Positions 45,312 to 58,300 of a DNA stretch of 64,000 nt are shown here, piece after piece. The stretch is from Glebionis coronaria (Eukaryota; Streptophyta; Magnoliopsida; Asterales; Asteraceae), in NCBI GenBank assembly GCA_025667525.1, contig CM046881.1, positions 26,299,580 to 26,363,579 on the forward strand, read 5' to 3'. The translations under genes were made by a program, and so were the position numbers. The stretch's first letter is position 1. The number at the start of each line of letters is the position of its first letter. The notes under the pieces are model-generated. The model did not search any database, was not told the DNA's origin, and saw nothing but the letters and a program-made list of their open reading frames with translations.

Positions 45312-46040
45312 TCAGACCCTTTCGAATTGGTCGTTACAAAAATTGGTTCCACGATCGCTTATGATAGCACGAGGGGTTCCAAACCGAGAAAACAATTGCT
45401 TCATAAACTTGACTACCACACGAGCATCATTGGTGGGCAAAGCCTTAGCTTCCACCCACTTAGAAAGGTAGTCAACCGCAACGAGAATGTACTTATTACC
45501 ACGAGATGATGGGAACGGCCCCATAAAGTCTATACCCCAAACATCAAAGATCTCACACACTTGGATGATATTTTGTGGCATTTCATCTTTTTGTGAGGCT
45601 TTTCCTTGTCTTTGGCATGCATCACATGACTTCACAAGATCTTGTGCATCACGGTAAATAGTAGGCCAAAAGAAGCCGGCATCAAACACCTTCTTAGCCG
45701 TGAGATTAGCACCATGGTGACCACCCGTGGGTCCCTCGTGACAAGCTCTAAGGATGTTAGAAGCTTCGGTGCCAAATACACAACATCGGATGATTTGATC
45801 CGCACAAGTTCGAAACAAGTAAGGGTCGTTCCAAAAGTAGAACTTGACGTCACGAAAGAATTTTCGTTTTTCTTGAGTCGTCATACCCTTAATGATGAAG
45901 TTACCCGCATGGTAATTTGCAAAATCCGCAAACCATGGGGTGGAAGAATCGAGCTTAGAATTCACTACACCAAGCGTCTCGAGCGGAAACGTTTCAGTGA
46001 TTTCCTTAGGCTCGTAAACACTTTGGTGAGGATCTTCCAA
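45312..46040 (-). pseudogene. pol: Gypsy-2 integrase zinc domain and core
   Basis: 242 residues. The zinc domain is [12 protein letters not shown] ... CDACQ. The core has [10 protein letters not shown] with the first catalytic Asp and ISDRGTNF with the second (45354-45356). TGA at 45312-45314 cuts the core before the Glu. Upstream it is joined to RNase H through a frame change near 46060. Confidence 0.9.
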
Positions 46041-46060
46041 ACGAGAGAGATGATCGGTCG

Positions 46061-47992
46061 CTAGATTCTCGCTCCTTTTTTGTCAACGATGGTATGATCA
46101 AATTCTTGGAGGAGGAGAATCCAACGAAGTAAACTAGGCTTAGCATCTTGCTTTGCCATAAGATACTTAATAGCCGAATGGTCCGTATACACTATACATT
46201 TAGCTAAGACGAGGTAAGGTCGGAACTTCTCAAATGCATACACCACGGCAAGGAACTCCTTTTCCGTTGTAGTGTATTTTAGTTGAGCCTCGGTCATCGT
46301 CTTGCTAGCATAGTGAATAGGCAAGAAGTGCTTATCATGACGTTGCCCCGATACGTCCCCAATAGCGTAATCACTAGCATCACACATAAGTTCAAAGGGG
46401 AGGTTCCAATTGGGAGCAACAAGAATGGGAGATTCGGCAAGTTTCCTCTTAAGGATTTCAAAGTCTCGTACACAATCTTCGTCAAAGAAAAAACGTGCCT
46501 CTTTTTCAAGAAGATGTGTAATGGGTCGAGAGATCTTTGAAAAATCCTTGATGAATCGACGATAAAAGCCCGCGTGGCCTAGGAAACTCCTAACTCCCTT
46601 AACGGTTTTAGGATGAGGTAATTTGTCGATGACGTCTACCTTAGCTTGATCTACCTCAATCCCCACTTTCGAGACCTTGTGCCCTAAGACGATTCCACTC
46701 TTAACCATAAAATGACATTTTTCCCAATTGAGCACAAGGTTGGTTTCCTCACAACGTTTTAACATTCTCTCAAGGTTCGACAAACACGAAGTGAACGAAT
46801 TACCAAACACGGAAAAGTCATCCATGAAGACTTCCATCGTCTTCTCGATCATGTCATGAAAAATAGCCATCGTGCACCTTTGAAAGGTTCCCGGTGCATT
46901 GCAAAGTCCGAATGGCATTTTACGATAGGCAAACGTTCCATATGGACACGTAAACGTAGTTTTTTCTTGATCACGAGGATCGATGGGAATTTGGAAGTAA
47001 CCGGAAAAACCATCTAAAAAGCAATAGAAATCGTTTCCGGTAAGACGCTCCAACATTTGGTCCATGAAGGGCAAGGGAAAATGGTCTTTTCGAGTGGCTT
47101 CATTCAACTTTCGATAGTCAATGCACACTCTCCATCCAGTCACGAGCCTAGTGGGAATCAACTCGTTGGCATCGTTTGGCACAACGGTCATTCCTCCCTT
47201 TTTAGGGACACAATGAATAGGACTCACCCAAGGGATATCGGAAATAGGGTCAATCATTCCCGCGTCAAGGAGTTTAAGGACCTCCTTTTTGATGACGTCG
47301 TGAATTTTAGGGTTCACCCTCCTTTGACTTTGGATTGTGGGCTTGAAATCCTCCTCCATTAAGATTTTGTGGGTACAAAACTTGGGATCGATTCCCTTAA
47401 TGTCGGATAACTTCCACGCAATCGCCCCTTTGTGATCCTTTAGAACATCGACAAGTGCGGTTTTTTCATCATTCGAAAGATCATTCGCAATAATAACCAG
47501 AAACTTGTCGCCCTCCTCCAAATAGACATATTCGAGGTGAGGAGGTAAATCTTTCAACTCAAGGATAGGTGGTTCCTCAAGTGAAGATTTAGGCTCGATA
47601 CTCATAACCTCCTCGGGTGGAGGAAATGGGAAATCGTTAAGAAAATCCTTGATAATCGAGAATTCCTCATCGTTGTCGAGGTCTTCGTCACAAGTACGTG
47701 GAACATTGCATTCTTCCAACATAAAACCACCACCTTCAAATAGAGTGAAGGTTGGTGTCGAATTATCAAGAATTGGATCTAACATAGTGGGATTGCCACT
47801 AGTTTCTTCATCACCAAACCCTAGAACTTCTTGTGAAAATTCCTCGCAAACCACGTCGATCATATCAACGAGGTTTATGGTAGCAACGGAATAAACATGA
47901 GAAAGTTGAGAATTTTGAGTTGCGTTTATAACAAGTTCCTCGCCATTGAAACGTAAGGTGATCTTTCTAGCATGAACATCAGTTAAAGCCAT
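46061..47992 (-). pseudogene. pol: Gypsy-2 protease end, reverse transcriptase and RNase H
   Basis: 643 residues. After the last protease residues and an acidic linker, RT runs with [12 protein letters not shown] and active site FMDD at 46817-46828. RNase H has [13 protein letters not shown], the [15 protein letters not shown]lu region and YTDHSAIKYL. It continues the gag-protease frame after TGA 48017-48019 and loses frame at its end near 46065. Confidence 0.92.
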
Positions 47993-48016
47993 AGACGTAT
48001 CTAAAAACGAACGACC

Positions 48017-49711
48017 TCAAATAAGAGGAACTTGAGGATCCGTGGGGATATCAACGACGATAAAGTCTACGGGATAGTAGAACTTCCCCACTTTCACAAA
48101 AACGTCTTCCGCCAAACCACATGCACTAATCGTGGAATGGTCGGCCATCTCGATAGACATTAGTGAAGGAGTAAGATTAGGAAGATTGAGCGACTTGAAG
48201 ATTTCAAGTGGCATCAAGTTAATGCTAGCACCAAGATCGGCCAAGGCATAACATTCTTCCATATCTTGAATTGCACAAGGAATCAAAAATTTACCGGGAT
48301 CACCGACTTTTTGAGGTATGCGATTAAGATAAACCGACGAACAACTAGACAATTGATGCAATTTCTCCTTGTTGTTCAACATACTCTTAAAGTTAGCGGC
48401 AAATCGAGGCATCATGACCAAAGCATCGGCGAAACTCACATTAAGATGCAACTCACGAAACATTTTCATAAAAAGCTCAAATTGATAGTTGTCGCGCTCT
48501 TGTCGTTTCTCCTTCCTAAGTCTCGATGGGTAAGGCAAGGGTGGTGTGGGTTGGGGCATAGGCATAGCCTTTGGAATCTCAGGTTCTAATGTTGGTAAAG
48601 GGTCGACCGTAGGTGTGGCATGAGCGGTACTTTGTGGGCTAGAGATATGCTCCTTTTCGACCACCACCTCGGGTTCTTCCTCAATTTCCTCCACCGTAGG
48701 AGCAATTGGTTGAGGAGTCGGTTCTTTAAGTGCCTTACCACTTCGTGTGGTAATCACTTTCATCTCTTCCTTCGGGTTTGATACGGTGTTACTAGGCAAA
48801 CTACCCGAAGTAGAGGCTTTGTTCCCCATGACGACTTCTAAAATGGCATTAAGCTTAGCATCTTGACTATTAAACTTAGCATCTTGACTAGCGGCTTTTT
48901 GGTCAATTATTTGTTCAAGCCTAGCATGACTTTGTTCAATTTTATTGTTTTGACCTCTAATTTGATTAGCAAAATCATTTTTCAACTCATTTCTCATGTT
49001 AAGATTTTCCTTCTCAAAATTAGCTAACTCCTTGGTGTTTTTAGCCGTGTCCCTAGCTTGACTAGCCAATTGCTCTTGAATGTTTTCCAAAATCTTATCA
49101 TTTGCCGTAGCATAATTCAAAAAGTCCATTGGAAGTTCTTTAGTGTAAACATTTTGAAGACCTTGACTTGTGTTTTGAAAATTACGGTTTTGGTTTTGAT
49201 TTTGCAATTGGCTACTACTTCCTTGATTCCCATAGTTGTTATTACCCTTATAATTGTTTCTTTGATTTTTTTGGTAACCAAATTGATTGTTTCGATAATT
49301 GTTAGCATTTTGATTTGGTGGAAAACCCAGTGGAGTCAATTGATTAGTGTGGGGAACTTGACCGTTTTGGTTATAAGTTCTCGCGGCCGCGAAGGCACTC
49401 GAAGTGTTACCACCGTTGGTAATGCACTCGGAGTAATCGTGAGCTCCACCACAATACATACAAGAAACCTCAACCGCTTTAGCCGTAGCGGGAGTGGGTT
49501 GTTCACCAACTTTAAACTCAATTAACAATCCTTTAAGCTTATCGAAAATCTTGTTCTCCAAATTAGCCTCGATTTGGCAAGCATCAACGGTGTGTGACAA
49601 TGAAGGCGAAGGCGAAGACGAAGTCTTACGAACACTCGACGTGCTACGAGGACTATAGACCTTAGACCTATTCTCAATGATTAACAATGCTTCCTCGACC
49701 GTCTTACACAA
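48017..49711 (-). pseudogene. gag-pro: Gypsy-2 gag C-terminal part and protease
   Basis: 564 residues. Zinc knuckle-like CMYCGGAHDYSEC near residue 83, an Asn/Gln-rich region, a coiled-coil-like stretch (LEQIIDQKAASQDAKFNSQD), ITTRSGK and a Pro-rich part. The retropepsin site is ALADLGASINLMP, with its Asp at 48236-48238. It stops at TGA 48017-48019 within the VPLI...GRSFLD motif, which is complete in element G. Confidence 0.9.
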
Positions 49712-49968
49712 AAATTACCACCCGCGGCGGCATTAAGATAATCACGCTCATGATCGTTCAAGCCATTGTAAAACGTGTCAATTTGATGCAAATCGGAAAA
49801 ACCATGATGAGGACATTCTTGAAACATTTCCTTAAACCTATTCCAAGCCGTTGAAAAACTCTCATTATACTCTTGCGAAAACTTTGAAATCTCGTTTTTC
49901 AAGTGCGTAGTCTTAGAGGGCGGAAAAAATTGGTTCACGAATTTTGAAACGAGATCCTTCCACGTCAA
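49681..49968 (-). pseudogene. gag: Gypsy-2 gag core
   Basis: It encodes TWKDLVSKFVNQFFPPSKTTHLKNEI, ERF-like helix and FYNGLNDHERDYLNAAAGG, the gag core also seen in G and Gypsy-1. A frame change near 49700 leads into the 48017-49711 ORF. Confidence 0.88.
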
Positions 49969-50366
49969 TATAGAATTGGGTGGCTCTTTCTCTAACCAAA
50001 TTTTTGCGGGCCCTTAAACTTGCAAGTGGCGGTGAGATGATTAAATTGGCGAATGTGGTTATGAGGGTTGTCCTTTTCGTCACCTCAAAACTTGTTGTTT
50101 TGAATCATGGACAACAAACCCGTCTTAACCTCAAAATTCTCCGCAAGGATAGCGAGAATCACAATCGCTTCTCCATAACCCTCGGTGGGTGCTTGAAGCA
50201 ACTCCATCATAGTTCGATTAGCCATGGGTGCTTCTTTCACTACGATGGGTTCGTCAATAGGAGACTCCTCACTAGAAGGAGTGGTTGATTTGTTTCTTCG
50301 TTTACGAACACGTATTGCTTTGGAGAGAGTTTGCATAAACGTCACGTACAACGAGGGGATGAGCAA
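49969..50366 (-). pseudogene. gag: Gypsy-2 gag N-terminal part
   Basis: An ORF at 50085-50366 encodes a basic patch (RVRKRRNK) and MMELLQAPTEGYGEAIVI, matching the position of MIELLLAHVRGNNDPIVI in Gypsy-1. The likely initiator is the second Met, near 50336. After a stop at 50085 recognisable gag continues in other frames to 49969. The segment between NHL and GPAKIW is shorter than in Gypsy-1, suggesting an internal deletion of roughly 15-20 codons. Confidence 0.75.
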
Positions 50367-51092
50367 AGAAGATTCTTTTTGGTGTTTTTACTTTTTCAAT
50401 TTTTTTTGTGGTTTTTGATTGTTTTTACTTTTTTTTTTTTTGGATTTTGTGGAATGTATTAGGTAGACCAAAATCTACAAATCTCCTCCTTAATCAAATC
50501 TCTCGATTAAAAAAGCCTCAAGGAATGAAAACGATCACGTGAAGTGAACGCCTTCGATGACTTTAGAACGATGGTGGAACACCAAATCGTTCAAGAGGGT
50601 TTAATCAAATGAAACCAAGAAAATATATATGATACTTAAGTAAGACTTTGGGCGGCAAAACCCTCGATTAGCTCTCAATCTCAAAATACGCACAAGCAAG
50701 CGGAGGAAACGAGGCGGCGCGAAGCACTTAAGAGCCTTTTTCCTTTAGGTCGTGAAATACAACCGCCTTATACCCACCTTATAGTTTGTATTTTTCAAAA
50801 TCGAGCTTCACGAAAGTATTTATCTATTTTTGCCTTTTTTCTTTGGTTTGAGATTCGAATACAATGATTGGGTAATGACCTCCCAAGTCAAGGTTGTGAT
50901 TTCTCACGTATTTGGAGTACTTGTAAATTTATTGTTCTACGTATACAATATAGTAATAGTATTCACAAAAAACGAAAAACCGATGATACGTATTAGTAGA
51001 GTGCTACTAATACAAATACTATTATGGCTATATATAAAAACAACAATTTACAAATCAAAACACAACACGCCTCCCTGGCAGCGGCGCCAAAA
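50367..51092 (-). other. Gypsy-2 leader and primer-binding site (51071-51089)
   Basis: The PBS on the minus strand is TGGCGCCGCTGCCAGGGAG, three bases from the LTR, the same tRNA-Asp type as in Gypsy-1. The 0.7-kb leader has A-runs on the element strand near 50430-50441. An ORF at 50830-51132 on the plus strand crosses the PBS and is not supported. Confidence 0.87.
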
Positions 51093-54000
51093 TGATAGTT
51101 GTAAAATTACCCCTTTAGGAAAAGGAAGGTAAAATAGGGCAAGTAGGCACGACGATTTTAGGAAAACCGTGTGTGAATGACCCTAAAAGTGAGTTCGTTC
51201 TCGAGGAGGCTAGTGCGTTGTGTTAAGAGATGATTTTGATTTGTGATTATATGATTGAAAAAGAAAGAAAGAAATGAGATTAGAAAAGGAAGACGGTTAC
51301 GAAGACGGATCGAGCTAAGACGAAAAGGCGTTCACGTAAAACCGTAAAAAAAACTACAAAATTAAAAATTTTAAACATAAAAATTAATTAAAAGCTAAAA
51401 CTAAGTCTAAAATAATATAAATAAGGATAAAAATCCAATAAAAATATTTTCAAACCTTTTATTAATTAAATATTCAATTTTAAATGCTAATTAAAGCCCT
51501 AAAATTAAATATAATTAATCAAAATGTCCAAAATATTATTTTATTGAACAAATAACTTACTTATATTATCTAAAGACTAAAAAGTATTTTTCCTAATTTT
51601 TAAAAACTATTTTTTTATTTTTAAATCACTAAAAACTATTTTAAAACTAAAATAATTATAAAAAATAATAAAATAATGCTAAAAATAATTTACCAATTTT
51701 AAAAATCCTATTTTACTCTAATGAACAGTAGAAAATTGAAAAAGTTTGAAAAATATTAAATTTAACACTAAAAGATAAAAACAGATTAATATTAAACCCT
51801 AATTAACTTAAATTAATTCTAAGAAATAATTAAAAGATGAACAGTAAAAACTTTTTTGACCAAAAATCTTAAAATATTATTCTAAGTCTAGGAAAAATTA
51901 TAAAACAGAAAAATATGTATTTTTGTCACTAAAAGACAAAAACAGAAACTTAAAAGTTATTTAAAAAAACTAATTAATCTAAATAAATATAAAATGAATA
52001 GTAAATAAAAATCTAGTTAATCAGAAAAATCAAAAACTAAATTAGAAAAATAACAAAAGTGGTTTCAAGTCCTAATTCCAATTTTAGGGCACTAAAGACA
52101 AAAAACCAATATTTCTGAAAGTGACATGTGACAGACTTTTGTCTGTTTGCTTAGCAGTGGAAACAAGTGAACTAGCAGTGGGAAAGGAGTTCCCACTGGT
52201 AGTGTTAATTTTTGTTCAGTTGAGCAATAAGCTTAGAAAATCTTATTGCTAGTGCTTATTTTGGACAAAAAGGCACTCTTATACTCAATTGAGTATAAGG
52301 AGTCAAATGGAACACAAAAACAAGCAGGTTACTTCACAAAAATTCACACAAAGATCACACAAAGTTTCTGATTAAGCCTATGGGGTATCTGATGAACAAT
52401 TGACCAAGTTACATGCACAAAAATGAGATTCAATGGCTTATAACTTGCACAATACTCAACCACATGACAAATAAGCAATATCAATCCCTGCTTAAACCTA
52501 GTATCTAACAGATTATCAAACTTGATGGCACAAATTCACACAAAATCAGACACAAGAAAAGCTTACTGATTTTATCTATATTATCCAATTGTTAGACATG
52601 CAACTTGCTTTAAAACTCACCCAAACTGAAAACTTAGTGCATATATCACATAACCATTACCAAAGAAGTGTGTTAGACCAGATTATAACCAAAATGCTTA
52701 TCACCAATCCTAGTTAAATACCTAATCCAAACACCCCTTTAACTTTCTGAATTGAAATTTAACAAAGAAAAAGAGTTCAAATCTACACAAAACTGATCTG
52801 TATCACCTTAAACATGCAAAATGACCTCTAATCAGTAGAATCAAACCATATAACAAACATATAAGCAACTTGCACAAAAATCATACCCAATCAAAAATTT
52901 CTGAAACATGAAAAATAAGAACAAGGATTTACCTTGTTGGATCTACATCCAGGCCCAACAATGGCTGCTAGCCATCTCCAATCAGGTCCGGACCTGAGCA
53001 GAGCCTTGGACAAAACAAGAGCTCCAATGAAACCTGCTAAGAAAGAATGAAGAACAAGCACCAAATGCAATATCTGATTTTTTTGAAACCTTTTTAAACC
53101 TTCTTCAGAAATCTTTCCAACTAATTTTCCTTTCAAAAACACTTAAAGAAATTACTTACCAACTGAAAAACAAACTTTGGAAAAAAGAATTCACCAAAAA
53201 ACAAATTTTTAGAAACTTGCAAACAAAACTGAATTTTTGAAAACTTAAAAATTAAACAAACAATGATTGGGACTCAATCAAACAGCAGAAAGTAAATGGA
53301 TCCTAGATTCTTTTCATCAACAAATCTCAACCAATTTTCATTCATAAATAAAAATGGGATTTACAAGTTGTGACCTAAGAAAAAAATCAGGAACAAGGGG
53401 CATGCACAACTCGCATCCTCCTTATATAGGAAAAGATAGAACATTCTAGGTACTCTGAATAAAATAATACAAGATAAAACTATAATGGTAAGAATTCCAG
53501 AAATGCCCTTGAGTTTTGACTGATTCTTGGTCAATAGCAGCTCCATGTGATGCCAGTTGTATAAAGATGATCTTGGACCCTTCATTTGTGCTTGGGGAAC
53601 AAGTAGAATGCTTTGGTTCGTTGATGGACTGGCTCAGTTTGTTTGCTTGTAAAAAAGTCGGGCAGGGGAAGATGGGTTTGTCACATGGGGTGAGATTGTG
53701 ACGTTTTTGGGAGGTGGGTTGTGATGACAGTGACCTTAATCATCATTCTGGAGAGTATTAATCAAAACCCCTTTGTTTTTAATCCAATTTTGCCTGGGAA
53801 AGTTTAGGGTTTATGTGGATGATTAAGATGAGTTTAATCCGTTTTGGGGAAAAAAGTTTTTAAAATAAGTGTTTGGAGGGAAGGTTAGTAGGAGGGTTTG
53901 ACTAATTGACCAGGTTTATTTAAATAAACCTGGTGAGTGGAAGGTGACGTGGGTTGAGGGAGGTGAGGTGGAAGTTTGTGATTGGTGGTGGTGGGTGATG

Positions 54001-54665
54001 TGGAATGTTGATAGGCTGGGGTGAGTTTGAATGTTTGACTGAAATGGCCCCCCAAAGTTCCTTTTATTTTCACTTTGTAATAAACAGCAATAACTTTCAA
54101 TTCCCTTTGATAATAACTTTGGCATCTTGGCATTTTTGGCACAACAAGTTTTTAAACTTGTTTCAAGGACTAAACATGCAATTTGATGATATTTGAAGGA
54201 CTGATTTTGGCATGTTCTTCATTCTTCAAGGTTTGACTTGATTGTTGACTTCTTGGAGGACCAATATTGACAATTTAGTTTTGTTGAGGGACTAAATTTG
54301 CCAATTCTTCAAAGTTAAGGGTCCTTTTTGTAATTTTGACAAACTTTAGGGACCAAACTTGTAATTATGAAGATACAAGGGTATAAAGTGTCAATTCTTC
54401 AAAGTCGGAGGACCCTTCTTCAAAATTATTCAAATCTTCAAGGGTTTTCTTTGGGAAATTCTTCATTAGGGCTTGGTTCATCGTGCGGCTTCGTTTCCCG
54501 TGTTCGTTTTTGACTGATTCTTGTGATCTTTTGTCATTTTCTCAATATTCGTACCTAAAATACACAAGCAACAAACACAAGCATATATTTGGGTATTTTA
54601 ATGATATTTTATGCATTTTAAACCCGATTTAGACGATGAGACTATGTATAAAAGCAGTCTCATCA
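51093..54665 (-). repeat. 5' LTR of Gypsy-2 (3,573 bp)
   Basis: It runs TGATAGTTGTAAAA to CTCATCA. A TATA-like box (CCTATATAAGG on the minus strand) lies at 53420-53430, so U3 is about 1.24 kb. The R/U5 part is very AT-rich. Inverted repeats are CAGTGGGAA / TTCCCACTG (52176-52198), the covarying hairpin (52277-52300) and the terminal hairpin (54635-54664). No ORF is supported. Confidence 0.9.
52277..52300 (-). other. Covarying LTR hairpin, Gypsy-2
   Basis: TCTTATACT (52277-52285) pairs with AGTATAAGG (52292-52300): eight Watson-Crick pairs and one G-T. The loop is CAATTG and the flanks are GGCAC and AGTCA, as in G and I. Confidence 0.88.
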
Positions 54666-54756
54666 ACCGTCTATGTTTTAATTGACGAAAAATGTTAATT
54701 TTACGGTATTAGCCGAAAAGATGTAAAAATCATGTTTATAGTTTTTATAACTTATA
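54666..54756. mobile_element. Chromovirus-type LTR fragment
   Basis: About 90 bp (CGTCTATGTTTTAATTGACG..., GTAAAAATCATGTTTATAG) match 57105-57205 inside the 55385-58883 LTR in the same orientation. It separates the Gypsy-2 LTR from the inverted satellite piece. Confidence 0.7.
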
Positions 54757-55377
54757 AACAATATCATTGTTTTCTTGGTCAAATAACAAAACGTGTTTTT
54801 AGACCACACTATTATCTTGACCTTTATATTATAATGTGTCGTCGAGATGCTCTTTGTCTAGTGCATTCTCAACAACCTCAAATACTAGCTGACCAACTTT
54901 TATACTAGGTAAAACACGACCAATACTAAACAAAGAAAATACATATACGTGTTTCATCCATCTAGAATCCAGGTGAAAACATTTTGACCGGTTTCTATGT
55001 GGTCCATATGGACTAGAAATAAATTTAGAAGTTTTTTCTTATGTTTGGATAATTTCAGCTGGTTACGGCAATGTTTTGGCTGTTTATGATCGATTTGCGT
55101 CAGTTTTTTTATCAGGTTTAGTCGCTTTTGACCAATCCTTGCCTAGATAAAATTAATCCTTATTTCAAGGATCCATTTTCTTAGTTGTGGTCTTGAAACG
55201 GAGTCATGTATCACATGTTATGACAATTTTATTGCAGCCCACGTTGTCAGATAATTTCAATCTAAATATGTTTTTATATGTTTGGCACTCTTTTTTTACG
55301 GGTCTCAATTTAAATAGAATAAAATATGGAATCAAATATTTCAGAGTCATATAATACAGAAGCATGATCCTCCTACA
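54757..55377 (-). repeat. Satellite unit fragment in inverted orientation
   Basis: About 620 bp matches the reverse complement of the 699-bp unit, including GTCCATATGGAC and the GGTCAAATAAC and GATCCATTTTC stretches. It ends at GATCCTCCTACAT, where the chromovirus-like LTR begins. Confidence 0.92.
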
Positions 55378-55384
55378 TTTTTTT

Positions 55385-58300
55385 TGTAACACCCCCAAAT
55401 TTATACAACTCAGTACAGCGGAAGACTCGTTGGTGTTACGGGATAGCACATTACTCACATCATAGACAACGCATAAAAATCGCGTCGTTTAATAATAAAT
55501 CATTTCCATTCATAAACATCAAAGTTACATCGGTCCCAAGTCATTATATTTCATACAAAGTTTTACAAGATATTTGAATGGAAAATATTGTTTAAGTGCG
55601 GGCCATGAATTCTTGTCGTCTTCCCGAGAATTACCTTCAAGTACCTGAGATAAAACATGTTAAAAGAAAAGGTCAGCGATAACGCCGAGTGAATTCATAG
55701 AGTTTAATAAATTCCATCAATATAACTTTGGTATAAAATTAGTACCAAAAATCAATTCGTACAAATCATTGTAATAGGCCGTAAAATAGCCAAAATCATT
55801 TTATACAAATCTTTGTAGTAGGCCATAAAATAGCCAAAATCATTTTATACAAATCCTTATCGAAAATCATAATATAGGCATTTGCCTTAAAATCAATATA
55901 CGAGCCAATGTCGTAAAAACATCATACAATACGTCATATGACGTTGTATGAAAACAAAAACCGTTATATGAATATGGTTATGAAAACCAAAATACAAACA
56001 TAATATCAATAGTATGACCCAGTATTGCTAGTCAGGCAATACATCGTAATCCGGAGCGTCCAGTAATATTTTGGTGATTTGGATTATTATAAGCCGCATG
56101 ACATTGTTACCTTACTAAACCAAAACGGGTAGCTAACCCGATACCAATTTTGCCCATCTAAAGTAGCGTGTCGTCACAAAGGTCACGCTATTGGAAATCT
56201 TCTCATACATAAATTCGCTTACCAATCAATGTGGCACGACGGGGATCAACCGTCAAGGCGCGAACTGGGGTGATCGTCCCCAAATAGTACTATTAAATGC
56301 ATAAGCGTCTACCAACTCCCGGTAGTTCACAATTCATGCTAATGGGACTTTTAGTGACATAACCTAACTTTAATAATCCATTTTATTTCATCTATCGGGT
56401 CCTTTAATCATTTATCGGGTCATACAATCGGGTCATTCAATCATTCGGGTCCAAATCAATAAACAAACAATCGGGACAAATGGTGTCCTAATTTCTAAAA
56501 ATACTAACATGTTATCTCCCTCGCGGGTTTATAAAACATTTATAAAAACATTTAAAAGAGTGCGAGGCTATGAACTCACGTTGATGTGGGAAGGCGGGTT
56601 GTCGGCAATTCGGACGTACAGTACGTGCTTCAATCACGGAAACCTAGACAAATAATACTCGGTCTTAGACGTTTGTCTAATGACTTTATAAAAATATCAA
56701 TTATGTATACATATGATGATTATTTATATATGATGATCAAGTGGGTTTACATATTCTCGTTTACTCATTTTTGAGTTATGTGTCGATAACATTTATACTA
56801 GTTTTCTCGTTTTACCTATTTACGTGTTTTAGGTCCAATAAGCCTATTATAAGTTCTTAACTTGTATTAATCCTTTTTGTACTCATATTATCAGTACATA
56901 CACTTTCAAGTCGGGCCCAAATGGGTTAAGTCCAATAATAAGTCTATAAGTGTTCTAGTCCATTTTTGTTGTATTATTAGTCCAATAACGTTAATTTAGT
57001 CCGTTAACGTCCGTATTTCTTATAGTTCGGGTTTTATCGGTTTTTACTTGTATTAGTTACTTAAACATCAGTATATGACTTTTATAAACTTTACTTTAGA
57101 CGGGTTTGGTCGTCTAAGTTTTATTTGGCGAAAAACGTTAATTTCACGGCGATAGCCGAAAAAGTCGTAAAAATCAAGTTTATAGTTTTTATTACTTATA
57201 AATATTATTTTACCACCATTTATATAATTTACCCATTTAATTAACCTTTTATACATTTATATAAATAAGTTTTATAAGTTAGTGGGTTTATATTTTTACA
57301 TTTTATACATTATAATGTGAGTGCTTATATAATAATAATAAACATTATTTCCAAAAATCTGATTTTTAACTTCATGTTCACCATTTTTAACATATCTAGA
57401 GTTCTATAATGAATTAGAAGCTCAAATGTTTATCACATAAACTACATGATATGTGCTACATTTAACTCTTCTATAGCTACTGTTGAATCATCTTCTAAAT
57501 ATTTTCTAAAAATCGTCCAAAATAGTAACCTCGGATTTATACCCTAAACTTGTTTTGATCATATCTCACTCATTACAATGATTCCATTGCATGGCCAACT
57601 CTCACATGTGTACAAGACATTTAGCTTACTGTAAATGGATTCTACTTCATCATTTTATCAGTTCATGATATGTTTCTTTACTGTTTTATACAGCCAACAC
57701 TTTTAAGCAAGATTTTAGCCTTGTTCTTTATAGTTTTTCACCTTTTTAATCATGTTTATCAACAACAAATCCCCACATAACATTTTTATCATCATTCATC
57801 ATCATATACATATACATAAGTGAAAGAAATACAAGATTATATAATCAAAAATAAAAAGAGGATAGGAAGAACAATCTTTATACCACCATTAGTGATGAAA
57901 AGATGAGGTTTTTGATGAACAAGACTTGGTTCTTGTTATCAAATCTTCAACTTTAGCAAGGAAACTTCTTGGGTACTTTGGATAGATGAAAACCTCCATG
58001 AATTCAGCCCTTTAACCTCATGAAAACTCCTTTTCATAGGTTAAGATCACCTCCAATCTTCATATCTTCAAAGGTTCTTCAACATATGTGTGAATAACAC
58101 ATGATATTGTGGTTAAATTGATCAAATGAGGGTGTTTAATGGTGGTGGTTGAATATGGACGAATTTTTGAGAGAGAAAAGGGATGAGAGAGTGGTTTGCA
58201 TGTGTTGGAAGTGAAGAAATGGTTTAGGTTGATGGTTTTTGTAAGTTGTAGCTTACAATGTAAGCTTTAGCTTACATGTGTAAGTTACAAAGCTAACACT

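Larger units (their letters stand above)
43776..54665 (-). mobile_element. Gypsy-2: Athila-like retrotransposon lacking its 3' LTR
   Basis: Minus-strand order: 5' LTR (51093-54665), PBS (51071-51089), leader, gag, protease, RT, RNase H, integrase, partial 3' UTR. The 3' UTR stops at 43776 against the gag of G, so the 3' LTR is lost. Stops at 48017 and 45312 and frame changes near 49700, 50000 and 46060 break the coding region. G and Gypsy-2 are related, so recombination between them is a plausible cause of the junction. Confidence 0.9.
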
